A DNA stretch of 64,000 nucleotides from Microbulbifer sp. THAF38 (GTDB taxonomy: Bacteria > Pseudomonadota > Gammaproteobacteria > Pseudomonadales > Cellvibrionaceae), in NCBI RefSeq assembly GCF_009363535.1, contig NZ_CP045369.1:186001-250000 (forward strand), read 5' to 3'. This document shows, piece after piece, positions 1 to 8,332 of this stretch. Numbering within the stretch: the stretch's first letter is position 1; every line of letters starts with the position of its first letter. A model generated the notes under the pieces. The model was not told where the DNA came from and made no database searches. It saw only the letters and a program-made list of their open reading frames with translations. The translations under genes were made by a program, and so were the position numbers.

Positions 1-2
1 AT

Positions 3-122
3 GAGGCGCTGGATACACTTTCTATGGGGATGTCTGCCGATATGGAAGCGGCGATTGCCTGCGGCGCGACCATTGTGCGCATCGGCACAGATATTTTTGG
101 CGCACGCAATTACTCTGAGTGA
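3..122 (+). CDS. yggS: YggS/PLPBP family pyridoxal-phosphate homeostasis protein, C-terminal end only
   Basis: The reading frame enters from the left edge and ends at TGA 120-122, leaving about 39 residues. They contain LSMGMSADMEAAI and VRIGTDIFGARNY, the well-known C-terminal signature of the YggS/PROSC family (the SMGMS and RxG phosphate-binding segment). Family knowledge: this single-domain, alanine-racemase-like TIM barrel binds PLP and keeps the free cofactor balanced in the cytoplasm. It commonly sits directly before proC and yggT. Here proC and yggT do follow, but only after a small ORF and a reverse-strand peptidase gene. The start and most of the gene lie outside the window. A different reading frame is open across this stretch from base 1 but is a shadow. 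Confidence 0.9.
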   Translation, partial: EALDTLSMGMSADMEAAIACGATIVRIGTDIFGARNYSE

Positions 123-195
123 AAGATCCTATTTTTTACCCGAGTGCTTGCCCGAAGTTCTGGGGCTATGTTCGTGGGGAAAGTGTAAGAGACCA

Positions 196-480
196 ATGAA
201 ACGCTCAGGGACACTCGAGGTGATATTGCTGGGGTTGACGCTATGCGCAGTGATTTCCCTGTCTATCGCGCACACCCTGCTGGTGACCTGGATGGCCTTG
301 GAGTGGTTGGCTTTTCTTTGTCTGCTTTCCTTTGCGCTACCTAAGGTCACTTTAATCACCAATTTTCTAGACCGCACCATCTCCCAGGCCCTGTGGCCTG
401 AGAGCCGGCACTGGCTGTGGATGCTGGCCATAGCGCTCAACCTGATCGCAGTTGTGGAAACATTGAGATTGAAGCCTTAA
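196..480 (+). CDS. Small hypothetical membrane protein (94 aa)
   Basis: I do not recognise this protein. From ATG 196 it would be 94 residues with two or three hydrophobic stretches, around residues 8-30 and 31-50 and again near 72-88, separated by a short basic segment (LDRTISQALWPESRHW). This is a plausible small inner-membrane protein. The frame is open from base 1, but the first 65 codons overlap the end of yggS in another frame, so ATG 196 is the sensible start. The Shine-Dalgarno match upstream (AAGTGTAAGAG) is weak. It ends just before a hairpin terminator that serves the opposing S9 peptidase gene. Its reality rests on its hydrophobic composition and its position in an otherwise empty gap, so confidence is limited. 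Confidence 0.4.
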   Translation: MKRSGTLEVILLGLTLCAVISLSIAHTLLVTWMALEWLAFLCLLSFALPKVTLITNFLDRTISQALWPESRHWLWMLAIALNLIAVVETLRLKP

Positions 481-483
481 AAA

Positions 484-509
484 AATAAACGGCCCTAAGG
501 CCGCTTATT
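484..509 (-). terminator. Intrinsic terminator of the S9 peptidase gene
   Basis: An 11-base stem (484-494 with 499-509, one mismatch) closes a CTAA loop. On the reverse strand the stem is followed by a T-rich run, so it best fits transcription leaving the peptidase gene, whose stop lies about 30 bases away. It may also stop forward transcription from the small ORF. Confidence 0.7.
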
Positions 510-539
510 AAACATTACGATTTAGAAGAGCCTTTGGCA

Positions 540-2543
540 CTACTCAACTAAAGTCAGTTTTTCCTTCTGTGTTTCGTCGAGCAAGTGTTCGGCAAAAAAC
601 AGCGCGGTAGCCTGGGTGAAGACATCATTGTTCTCCTTTTTACGGTAGCCGTGCCCCTCATTTAACGCATTCATATACCAAACCTGATTGCCGTTTTCTC
701 GCAGTGCCGTCACGATCTGTTCCGCTTCTGTGACGGGGACGCGGGGGTCGTTTTGACCCTGCACCACAAACATGGGTACCTGGATTTTTTCCACATGGTT
801 ATTGGGGCTGATGCCTTCCAGGAATTCGCGCATCTGCGGATCGCGTTCGTCACCGTATTCCACGCGGCGCAGGTCCCGGCGATAACTCTTGGTATTGGTG
901 AGGAAGGTGACGAAATTGGAGATGCCGACAATATCCACGGCTGCTTTTAGGCGATCCGAATAGTGGACGCTGCTGGCCAATACCATATAGCCGCCGTAGC
1001 TACCGCCGAAGACGGCGACCCGCTTGGCATCCAGGTCCGGCTGAGTGGCGATCCAGTCCAGTAACGCGCCAATATCTTTCACAGAATCTTCACGCTTGTA
1101 GCCGTTATCCATGGCCAGATAACTTTTCCCGTAACCGGCGGAACCGCGCACATTAGGCGCTATTACCGCGGCCCCCAACTTCTTCAACCACAGTTGGTAT
1201 TTGCTGGAAAACAATGGGCGGTATTGAGCTTCGGGGCCGCCGTGAATAGAGATGATGACCGGCACAGGCGACTTTATATCGCGGGGCTTGTAGACGAAGG
1301 CGGGAATCTTGCGCGGCTCGCCGTTTACCTGATCGAAAGTAGGGTAGTGCACCAGCTCGGGCTCGATAAACTGCTCGGTATCCAGGCCACCCACTTCGCT
1401 GAAGGTCCAACGGGTGAGGTCTCCACTGGATAGAGGCTGGCGGCCCAGCTCCAGTACAAAGGTATCGGTGGGGGTTTTGGGGGTGTTCAGTGATAATGCC
1501 AGTCTATCGCCACTGGGATTAAATTCGGTTGCGCCGATCACGCCGATAGGCAGTGAGTCCACTTTGCGATAGCGATCATTGCGCGGGTTGTACAGGTACA
1601 GGGCAGACATACCATTTTCATTCGCCACAAAAGCGCCGCGGCGGCCGTCTTCACTAAGGACAAAGCTACTGATATCCCAGGGAATATCAGCGGTAATGAC
1701 CTTCTCATTACCACTGGCCAGGTCTTTGCGGATCAGCTGGGTAAATTCGCCATTTTTATCGCTAACCAGGTATATGGAGCGGTCGTCGTAGCTGAAGCCG
1801 GCGGGAAAGTTGCGAGAATCCTTTTCATCATCACCGGAGAGCAATGTTATTTCGCCGCTATCCAGTTCCAATAAGTGAACCTTGGAACGGGTGGAGGAAA
1901 CATATTGCAGAACCAGCAGCTGGCTGCCGGATTGAGAGAAGTCAGTGGGCCCCCACCAGCTGCCATCCTCCGATTTTAGAATCAGGCGATCTTCATCTTT
2001 GCCGCCGTCGAAAGTGGTTAGCCAGATATCGTTGGCTCTGCCGTCGCGACGAGTGCTCTGGTAAGCGAGGGCCGAGCCCTGTTTATTCCAAAGAATGACG
2101 CCATTGCGCGATTCGCCGTCGCTGAGCATTTTGCTCTTACCGCTGGCGCTGTCGAACAGGAAAACCTGCGCATACTCGTTGCCGCCGGCATCCATGGTGT
2201 AAGCCAGCTGCCGATGCTGGGGGCGGGTAAGCACCTCCCCGATAGGTTCATCAAAAAAAGTCAGTTGTCGACGGGTACCGCCGGGGCGCTCTACCTTGTG
2301 CAGCTGGTCCACTTCCCCAAAACGGGTACTGATATACATACCGCTGCCTTCCATATCCCAGCCACGGAAACTGGCTGAGCGTACGTTCTGGTAGCGGTCG
2401 AGTTCTTCCACCAGGTTCGCTGGGATTGGGGGAATGTCCTGTAACTGCAGTTGGCCATTGTTCTCGGTGCGGGTCTCCACCCCATGGGCAACAGTAGCCG
2501 CACTGAGCATTGCGGCGGTCACCAAATAGCGCCATTTCAACAT
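540..2543 (-). CDS. S9 family prolyl oligopeptidase-type peptidase, exported
   Basis: This 667-residue serine peptidase begins with a signal peptide (MLKWRYLVTAAMLSAATVAHG, cleavage near residue 21). It continues with a beta-propeller-like N-terminal half and a C-terminal alpha/beta-hydrolase domain. The catalytic triad is visible: Ser about 515 in GGSYGGYM, Asp about 599 in GQNDPRVP and His about 631 in NEGHGY. SIHGGPEAQYRP supplies the oxyanion-hole region. Family knowledge: these enzymes cut short peptides, often after proline or as acylaminoacyl- or dipeptidyl-peptidases; the exact specificity cannot be read here. The signal peptide suggests action in the periplasm. It is transcribed against yggS and proC, which are usually adjacent, so it looks inserted in that block. 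Upstream on its own strand GGAGAAC precedes the ATG at a suitable distance. Confidence 0.9.
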   Translation of the reverse strand: MLKWRYLVTAAMLSAATVAHGVETRTENNGQLQLQDIPPIPANLVEELDRYQNVRSASFRGWDMEGSGMYISTRFGEVDQLHKVERPGGTRRQLTFFDEPIGEVLTRPQHRQLAYTMDAGGNEYAQVFLFDSASGKSKMLSDGESRNGVILWNKQGSALAYQSTRRDGRANDIWLTTFDGGKDEDRLILKSEDGSWWGPTDFSQSGSQLLVLQYVSSTRSKVHLLELDSGEITLLSGDDEKDSRNFPAGFSYDDRSIYLVSDKNGEFTQLIRKDLASGNEKVITADIPWDISSFVLSEDGRRGAFVANENGMSALYLYNPRNDRYRKVDSLPIGVIGATEFNPSGDRLALSLNTPKTPTDTFVLELGRQPLSSGDLTRWTFSEVGGLDTEQFIEPELVHYPTFDQVNGEPRKIPAFVYKPRDIKSPVPVIISIHGGPEAQYRPLFSSKYQLWLKKLGAAVIAPNVRGSAGYGKSYLAMDNGYKREDSVKDIGALLDWIATQPDLDAKRVAVFGGSYGGYMVLASSVHYSDRLKAAVDIVGISNFVTFLTNTKSYRRDLRRVEYGDERDPQMREFLEGISPNNHVEKIQVPMFVVQGQNDPRVPVTEAEQIVTALRENGNQVWYMNALNEGHGYRKKENNDVFTQATALFFAEHLLDETQKEKLTLVE

Positions 2544-2684
2544 AGTGTTCTCCTTGGCTAGCGCGCTGGGGCGCGCGTCTCTTGTTATTGGAATTGAGCG
2601 ACCACATATTATCGGAATCCCTCCGGGGTATAACAGCCTGTAAACTCACAGAGAATGAGGCGAACACTCGCCGAGGTAACCCAA

Positions 2685-3518
2685 GTGACTGCAACAAATC
2701 CCAGAATTGTTTTTATTGGCGGTGCCGGCAATATGGCCGGTGCGGTAATCGGTGGCCTGCTGGCGGCGGGATATCCGGCGGATAGGATTGTGGCTACCGG
2801 GCGCGACCTCCTGAAACTCGAGGCTTTTGCTAAGCGTCATGGCGTGGTGGCGCACGATGATAATATTGCCGCGATTGATGAAGCCGATGTGATTGTTCTG
2901 TCGGTAAAGCCCCAGGTGATGCGCGATCTGTGCATGGATTTGCGCCCCCACCTGAAAGGACGTAAACCGCTGATTATTACTCTGGCCGCAGGTATCCCCC
3001 TGGCCGCTTACCAGCGTTGGCTGGGGGAGCATCTGCCGATTGTGCGAGCTATGCCCAATACACCGGCTCTAGTGCAGAGTGGGGTAACTGGGTTGTTTGC
3101 CGATGAGGCGGTAACTGCGGAGCACCGCGCCATTACTGAGCGCATAGTCAACGCAGTGGGTATCTCTCTGTGGGTGGATAAGGAAGAGGGAATCGACCAG
3201 GTGATCGCTGTAGCGGGGTCGGCGCCGGCGTATTTCTTTCAGTTTATGGAGGCGATGATCGACGCCTCCGCGGCCAGTGGCTTTGCCCGCGCCGACGCCG
3301 AGCGCCTCGTGTTGCAAACTGCACTGGGCGCCGCCAAACTGGCCATGACCAGTGATGTCGATGTAGCCCAGTTGAAGCGCAATGTGATGTCGCCGGGTGG
3401 TACCACCGAGCGCGCTGTGCAGCGCTTTGAGCAGGGCGGCCTGCCGCAGTTAGTGGCCGATGCCATGCGTGATTGTGCCGAGCGCGCTGCAGAGATGGCT
3501 CGCGAACTGGACCAATAA
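2685..3518 (+). CDS. proC: Pyrroline-5-carboxylate reductase
   Basis: ProC reduces 1-pyrroline-5-carboxylate to L-proline with NAD(P)H, the last step of proline synthesis, in the cytoplasm. The 277-residue protein has the N-terminal Rossmann glycine motif (FIGGAGNMAGA, residues 10-20) and the C-terminal family signature around VAGSAPAYFF and VMSPGGTTERAV. I chose GTG 2685 rather than the upstream ATG 2655. GAGGTA at 2673-2678 sits at ideal distance from the GTG, the longer start adds ten residues with no family counterpart, and TATNPRIVFIGG is the usual beginning. yggT follows after 63 bases and is probably co-transcribed. Confidence 0.95.
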   Translation: MTATNPRIVFIGGAGNMAGAVIGGLLAAGYPADRIVATGRDLLKLEAFAKRHGVVAHDDNIAAIDEADVIVLSVKPQVMRDLCMDLRPHLKGRKPLIITLAAGIPLAAYQRWLGEHLPIVRAMPNTPALVQSGVTGLFADEAVTAEHRAITERIVNAVGISLWVDKEEGIDQVIAVAGSAPAYFFQFMEAMIDASAASGFARADAERLVLQTALGAAKLAMTSDVDVAQLKRNVMSPGGTTERAVQRFEQGGLPQLVADAMRDCAERAAEMARELDQ

Positions 3519-3581
3519 ACTAATCAACACAATAAATGGTGCAGGCTGCGCCGCGAGTTAATCACTCTTTAGGGATTTTCA

Positions 3582-4190
3582 ATGACAAGTACCTTTAGCA
3601 ACATCGGCGTTTTCCTGGTGGCTACCCTGGGTATCCTCTACCTGTTTGCAGTGTTGATGCGATTCTTGCTGCAGTTGGCCCGTGCGGATTTCTATAACCC
3701 GATTTCCCAGGGCATTGTGAAGGTCACCAACCCACTGCTACTGCCTCTGCGCAAAGTGGTTCCGGGTCTTTTCGGTGTGGATATGGCTTCGGTGGTACTC
3801 GCCCTGCTTGTCGGGCTGGTAATGATTTTGGTTTGCGGTGCGTTTGCCGGTTTTGGCTTGTTCAATCCCCTGAGCGCACTGCTTTGGTCTCTGATCGGCT
3901 GTGTGGCTACCGTGATTGCGGTGGTGTTTGTGGGCATGTTGATCTCTATCGTGTTCAGCTGGATTGCTCCGCAAAGCAGCCACCCGGCGCTGATGCTATT
4001 GCGCCAGCTGCTGGAGCCCTTCTGCGCACCGATACGCCGCCTGATCCCACCTCTGGGGGTGATCGATATCAGCCCTATCTTCGTGTTTATCCTGCTCACG
4101 GTGGCGGATAAGTTACTACTGGGCTTTGCCGGTATGGCCAATATGCCGCGCTTCGTATACAGCCTCTTCTGGCATATCCCCGGTTTTTAA
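3582..4190 (+). CDS. yggT: YggT family inner-membrane protein
   Basis: This 202-residue integral membrane protein has two tandem YGGT repeats. Each has a pair of hydrophobic helices around a conserved amphipathic segment: LARADFYNPISQGIVKVTNP with LRKVVPG in the first half, and PQSSHPALMLLRQLLEPFCAP with RRLIPP in the second. Family knowledge: YggT proteins lie next to proC across gammaproteobacteria and have been linked to osmotic or ion homeostasis, but the biochemical role is not settled. AGGGATTTTCA before ATG 3582 is a good ribosome-binding site. It follows proC closely and is followed by a 150-base gap with a strong hairpin before the dynamin-like gene. Confidence 0.92.
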   Translation: MTSTFSNIGVFLVATLGILYLFAVLMRFLLQLARADFYNPISQGIVKVTNPLLLPLRKVVPGLFGVDMASVVLALLVGLVMILVCGAFAGFGLFNPLSALLWSLIGCVATVIAVVFVGMLISIVFSWIAPQSSHPALMLLRQLLEPFCAPIRRLIPPLGVIDISPIFVFILLTVADKLLLGFAGMANMPRFVYSLFWHIPGF

Positions 4191-4256
4191 ATCGGTGACT
4201 GTGCGCTTTTCTTCCACCACGCGCACTGGATCGCATCTGGCGCAGTGTTAGACTTT

Positions 4257-4306
4257 TATACTAACGATTACCGGCCCGTCTCTACTTTGAGTAGCCTGGG
4301 CCGGTA
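4257..4306 (+). promoter_or_regulatory. Possible -10 element followed by a nested hairpin upstream of the dynamin-like gene
   Basis: TATACT at 4257-4262 resembles a -10 box, with no convincing -35. It is followed by a perfect 9-bp stem, 4269-4277 with 4298-4306, that encloses a second 5-bp stem, 4282-4286 with 4290-4294. No T-run follows, so it is not a classical terminator. It could be the yggT 3' end, or a 5' hairpin on the transcript of the following gene. Confidence 0.4.
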
Positions 4307-4340
4307 GCCTGCAGAGTATAAATAACAAGAACACTGTGAA

Positions 4341-6308
4341 ATGGAAGACGCACTCCTACGCCAACATATCTCTGAATACGACCGCTGGAAGAAGAACCTG
4401 GATCGGCAGTTCGCCCAGTTCAGTCAGTGGTTACAGCAACATTTCCCCAACTCTGCCGGCGCCTGCCAGGTTGTGCAGCAGGCCCGAGCGCTACTGACTG
4501 ACGATCAGTTCACTCTGGTATTTGTGGGCGAGTTTTCCCGCGGCAAAACCGAGCTGATCAACGCACTGTTGGCGCAGACCTACGGCCAGCGTCTGTTGCC
4601 CTCGAAGCCCGGTCGCACCACCATGTGCCCGACGGAGATCTTTAGCGATGGCGGAGAGCGCGCCAGCCTGCGCCTGTTGCCTATAGAGACCCTGGCGACC
4701 AATACCAGCCTCGAGAGCTTCCGGCGAATTCCGCAGAAGTGGGTCACGCACGAGTTCGACGCCAACAACCCCGAGGCGACCCGCGAAGCGCTGTTGAAGG
4801 TGGCCGCCACCAAGTCGGTATTGCCGGAGGAGGCCGCCCGTTATGGCTTCGATCGCCGTCACCTGGATGACAAAGGCAATTTGGTAGAAATTCCCGCCTG
4901 GCGGTACGCATTGATCTGCCTGCCACACCCACTTCTGGATCAGGGGCTGCGGATTATTGATACACCGGGGCTCAACGCCTTGGGCAATGAGCCGGAGTTG
5001 ACTCTCAGCACGCTGCCCGGTGCCCAGGCCGTGGCATTCCTGCTGGCCGCCGATGCCGGTGTCAGCGGCACCGATATGAATATGTGGGAGACTCACTTGG
5101 CTCCCCTGCGCGAACATCGCGGCACCGCGGTTATGGCGCTGCTGAATAAGATGGATGTGCTCTGGGATGACCCAGACGAAGATGCGCAACAACTGCTGCG
5201 GCGCATGCGCTCCCAGGTTGCCAAGTTGCTGTCCCTTCCGCAGGAAAGTGTCGCCGGGGTCTCGGCAAAAATGGCACTGCTGGCGCGCCAGCAGCAGGAT
5301 ATCGAATTACTGCGTAAGAGCTGTTTTACCGATTTTGAGAAGCTGCTGGTTCAGCGTTTGCTGGAGCACCGTCAAAAAGTGGCGGAACACCGTTCGCTGC
5401 ACCAAGCCCTGACCTTGATGGCGGATACCCGCGATTTGCTCAAGCGCCGTCTCAATAGCGGCCGTGCGGCGCTGATGCATTTGCAGCGCAATAGTGCCAG
5501 CACCGAAGAACAATTGGCCGAGCTGGATCAGCTGCAGCAGACTGTGCGCGAACAGCACAAACTCTGCCATCAAGAGTTGCTCACCCTAAAATCCAGTCAG
5601 CGTATGCTGATGCGGCAGAGCACTTCGCTGCTAGCGCCTATAACTTTGCAGCAGTTACAACTATTGATCGATGAAACCAGTAAAGCGCTGCATAAACGCT
5701 GGACACCAATGGGACTCGCCAAGGCTATAGACACCTTTATGGAGGGTGTCGATTGCCAGCTTGCCAATCTAGAGCGGGAAGTGGATCAGGCCAACCGTCT
5801 GCTGGATGCGATTTTTGAGCGCTCCAGCCTGAAGAAGGTGGACAGTGTCGAACAATACTTCACCATTCGCCAATTCCGTATGACCCTGCGCGGCCTGCAC
5901 CGCCAAGCGGCCCAGTTGCGGCGCTCTCCGCAGCTTTTGCTGGCGCGGCGCAATCGTTTGAGTGAGCGCTTTATCACTACACTGGCCAGCGAGGTAGGGC
6001 GTCTCTATACAGAGATGGGCAAGGCGGCGGAAAACTGGCTGGAGCAGGCCCTGGAGCCACTCAAGCAGCATACCCAATATCAAAAACACCTGCTGAACCG
6101 CCACTTGATCAAGCTGACCGAGTTAAAGCAGAAGACGCGAAGCCGGCACACGGATTTGCGCACTCTTGAGGATGAAGTACTGCGCAATGACCGGGCCCTG
6201 TCGGGGCTGGAGGATTTGCTGCGCCACAACACCTCGGCGCCACAGCCTTTGGCACCGGCGCCTCGCGCGCACAATGTCACCCCGCTGAAACCGGCCCTCA
6301 CGACTTAA
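4341..6308 (+). CDS. Dynamin-like large GTPase
   Basis: This 655-residue protein has a dynamin-type GTPase domain in its first half. The G1 P-loop GEFSRGKT is at residues 63-70, a G2-like PTE segment lies near 97, G3 DTPG is at 207-210 and G4 NKMD at 269-272. The remaining roughly 350 residues are predicted largely helical, with heptad-like Leu and Gln patterns, as in the stalk of bacterial dynamin-like proteins. I see no obvious transmembrane hairpin. Family knowledge: such GTPases remodel or tether membranes or organise chromosomal or stress structures (for example BDLP, LeoA, CrfC); which applies here is unknown. It stands alone between yggT and metX, a place where related genomes usually have no such gene. 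ATG 4341 has only a poor Shine-Dalgarno sequence. Codon use resembles the neighbours. Confidence 0.85.
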   Translation: MEDALLRQHISEYDRWKKNLDRQFAQFSQWLQQHFPNSAGACQVVQQARALLTDDQFTLVFVGEFSRGKTELINALLAQTYGQRLLPSKPGRTTMCPTEIFSDGGERASLRLLPIETLATNTSLESFRRIPQKWVTHEFDANNPEATREALLKVAATKSVLPEEAARYGFDRRHLDDKGNLVEIPAWRYALICLPHPLLDQGLRIIDTPGLNALGNEPELTLSTLPGAQAVAFLLAADAGVSGTDMNMWETHLAPLREHRGTAVMALLNKMDVLWDDPDEDAQQLLRRMRSQVAKLLSLPQESVAGVSAKMALLARQQQDIELLRKSCFTDFEKLLVQRLLEHRQKVAEHRSLHQALTLMADTRDLLKRRLNSGRAALMHLQRNSASTEEQLAELDQLQQTVREQHKLCHQELLTLKSSQRMLMRQSTSLLAPITLQQLQLLIDETSKALHKRWTPMGLAKAIDTFMEGVDCQLANLEREVDQANRLLDAIFERSSLKKVDSVEQYFTIRQFRMTLRGLHRQAAQLRRSPQLLLARRNRLSERFITTLASEVGRLYTEMGKAAENWLEQALEPLKQHTQYQKHLLNRHLIKLTELKQKTRSRHTDLRTLEDEVLRNDRALSGLEDLLRHNTSAPQPLAPAPRAHNVTPLKPALTT

Positions 6309-6317
6309 GATCCTCGC

Positions 6318-6387
6318 TGGCGGTTGGCAATTGTCATAAGTTGCAGCACTCTCGTACACTTGCTGCAGAGGCAATAGCCGACCGCCA
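6318..6387 (+). promoter_or_regulatory. Long nested hairpin in the metX leader
   Basis: An outer 11-bp stem (6318-6328 with 6377-6387, one G-U pair) continues after a single mismatch into a 5-bp stem (6330-6334 with 6371-6375). It then forms a 7-bp stem (6342-6348 with 6361-6367) with a 12-base loop. No T-run follows, and the structure ends 23 bases before the metX start codon. It is likely a leader RNA structure or an operator-like palindrome. It does not visibly match a SAM riboswitch pattern I know. Confidence 0.55.
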
Positions 6388-6410
6388 AATAACCCACAGA
6401 AATTATTACT

Positions 6411-7616
6411 TTGTCCACGGAAAACCCCAGCGCCTCCCGCGAGGCACTAAAGACCGCTGAAGAGGGCTCTGTAGGTCTTGTAACAGCAAAGAGCCACAAG
6501 TTTTGTGAACCTCTGCAGTTGGCCTGCGGGCGTGTTTTACAGGACTACACCCTGGTCTATGAAACCTATGGCGAATTGAATGTCGATAAAACCAATGCGG
6601 TATTGATTTGCCATGCGCTATCCGGTCACCACCATGCCGCAGGCAGGCACAGCCCCGAGGACAAGCGCCCAGGGTGGTGGGACCACTATATCGGTCCCGG
6701 TAAGCCCATCGACACTAATAGATTTTTCGTGGTGGCGGTCAATAACCTCGGCGGCTGCCACGGCTCCACCGGCCCTATTTCTATCAATCCGGCTACGGGT
6801 AAACCCTGGGGCCCGGATTTTCCCTCTTTGCGGGTGCGCGACTGGGTGCACAGCCAAGCCCGCCTGGCAGATGCGCTTGGTATAGAGCAGTGGGCTGCGG
6901 TAATTGGTGGCAGTCTGGGGGGGATGCAGGCGATGCGCTGGTCTTTGGAGTACCCGGAGCGTTTGCGCCACTGTGTAGTGATTGCTTCGGCGATGAAACT
7001 CTCGGCGCAGAATATCGCTTTCAATGAGACCGCACGCCAGGCGATAACCTCGGACCCGGATTTCTGTGCAGGGCGCTACCTTGAGGAAGGTAAACTGCCC
7101 CGCGGAGGCCTGGCTGTCGCGCGTATGATAGGTCACATTACCTATCTTTCCGACGATGGTTTGGCGCATAAATTTGGTCGCGAACTGCGCTCCGGCAGTT
7201 TTCAGCAGGGTACCGACGAGGAAGTTGAATTCCAGATCCAGAGCTATTTACGCTACCAGGGTGATAGTTTTTCCAGCAGTTTTGATCCCAATACCTACGT
7301 CCTTATGACTCGCGCGCTGGATTATTTCGACCTCTCACGGGAGTATAACGACGATCCGGTAGCTGCCTTTTCCCATGCGCGCTGTCGCTTTTTATTGATT
7401 TCCTTTACCTCGGACTGGCGCTTTGCCCCCAGCCGCTCGCGGGAAATTGCCGATGCGTTAATGCACGCCAATCGAGCGGTGAGTTATGCAGAAATAGAGT
7501 CCGCCATGGGGCACGATGCCTTCCTGTTGCCAAATAAGCGCTATGAGGGTGTCTTTCGTGCCTACATGCAACGTGTGGCGGTGGAGCACGAAGCAGGGCA
7601 GCCAGTATGCGTATAG
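6411..7616 (+). CDS. metX: Homoserine O-acyltransferase (MetX)
   Basis: MetX acylates L-homoserine in the cytoplasm to start methionine synthesis. Whether it uses acetyl-CoA or succinyl-CoA is not certain from sequence; MetX partnered with MetW in Pseudomonas makes the succinyl ester. The 401-residue alpha/beta-hydrolase fold shows the catalytic triad Ser168 (GGSLGG), Asp335 (FTSDWRF) and His368 (MGHDAF), plus the conserved [12 protein letters not shown] segment. The start is TTG 6411: an in-frame stop lies at 6390-6392, and the only codons between are not ATG or GTG. No good Shine-Dalgarno sequence precedes it. This weak initiation, together with the leader hairpin, hints at translational control. 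It overlaps metW by 10 bases. Confidence 0.93.
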   Translation: MSTENPSASREALKTAEEGSVGLVTAKSHKFCEPLQLACGRVLQDYTLVYETYGELNVDKTNAVLICHALSGHHHAAGRHSPEDKRPGWWDHYIGPGKPIDTNRFFVVAVNNLGGCHGSTGPISINPATGKPWGPDFPSLRVRDWVHSQARLADALGIEQWAAVIGGSLGGMQAMRWSLEYPERLRHCVVIASAMKLSAQNIAFNETARQAITSDPDFCAGRYLEEGKLPRGGLAVARMIGHITYLSDDGLAHKFGRELRSGSFQQGTDEEVEFQIQSYLRYQGDSFSSSFDPNTYVLMTRALDYFDLSREYNDDPVAAFSHARCRFLLISFTSDWRFAPSRSREIADALMHANRAVSYAEIESAMGHDAFLLPNKRYEGVFRAYMQRVAVEHEAGQPVCV

Positions 7617-8197
7617 ATCTCAATGTAATTCAGGAATGGATAGCGCCCGCAAGCCGGGTTCTCGACCTGGGCTGTGGTGATGGCGAATTGCTGCAGCAGC
7701 TTCAACAGAACAAAAATGTTGTGGGTTATGGTCTGGAGATAGATCCAGAGCAGATACACCGTTGTGTGCAGCGTGGCGTTAATGTGGTTGAGCAAAACCT
7801 GGATGCGGGGCTGACCAATTTTGCCGATGCCAGTTTCGATACTGTGGTGATGACCCAGGCCCTGCAAACTCTGAGTCACCCGCATCTGGTGGTGGGTGAA
7901 ATGTTACGGGTTGGGCGCGACTGTATTATCACCTTCCCCAACTTTGGCCAGTGGAAGGCCCGCTGGCACTTGGCTTTTTCCGGGCGTATGCCGGTATCCG
8001 ATCTATTACCATTCGAGTGGTATGACACACCTAATATTCACTTTTGTACTTTCAGGGACTTTGAGGTGCTGTGCCGGCAGAACGATTGGACTATTTTGCA
8101 CCGCCAGGTAGTATCTGAGTCGAAATTAGGGGTGGCCTTTAAAGACTTTTTGCCAAATTTATTCGGTGAGACCGCGATATACCACCTGACTCGCTAA
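7607..8197 (+). CDS. metW: MetW, methyltransferase-like partner of MetX
   Basis: This 196-residue protein has a class I SAM-dependent methyltransferase fold. [12 protein letters not shown] (residues 18-29) is the SAM-binding motif, and [13 protein letters not shown] and [14 protein letters not shown] are characteristic of the MetW family. Family knowledge: MetW is encoded beside metX in Pseudomonas and other proteobacteria and is needed for full homoserine acylation in some of them; a methyl-transfer reaction has not been established. The ATG lies inside the end of metX, giving a 10-base overlap, so the two are translationally coupled. Confidence 0.93.
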   Translation: MRIDLNVIQEWIAPASRVLDLGCGDGELLQQLQQNKNVVGYGLEIDPEQIHRCVQRGVNVVEQNLDAGLTNFADASFDTVVMTQALQTLSHPHLVVGEMLRVGRDCIITFPNFGQWKARWHLAFSGRMPVSDLLPFEWYDTPNIHFCTFRDFEVLCRQNDWTILHRQVVSESKLGVAFKDFLPNLFGETAIYHLTR

Positions 8198-8332
8198 ACT
8201 AATATCTGCGCCAAGTTTTTGTTCCGGGTCTCTGGGGCAAACTGCTGATAGGGGTGGTTATCGCTCTGGTCAAACAGCCGGGTCTGCCCGGTTATTCAGT
8301 TGAAAGGCGCCCATAACAATTGGAGGTGACCC

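Noticed and set aside
6318..6387. Reading the metX leader hairpin as the terminator of the dynamin-like gene
   Set aside because: The 3' side continues as AAATAACCC with no T-run, and the hairpin is far larger than a typical intrinsic terminator.
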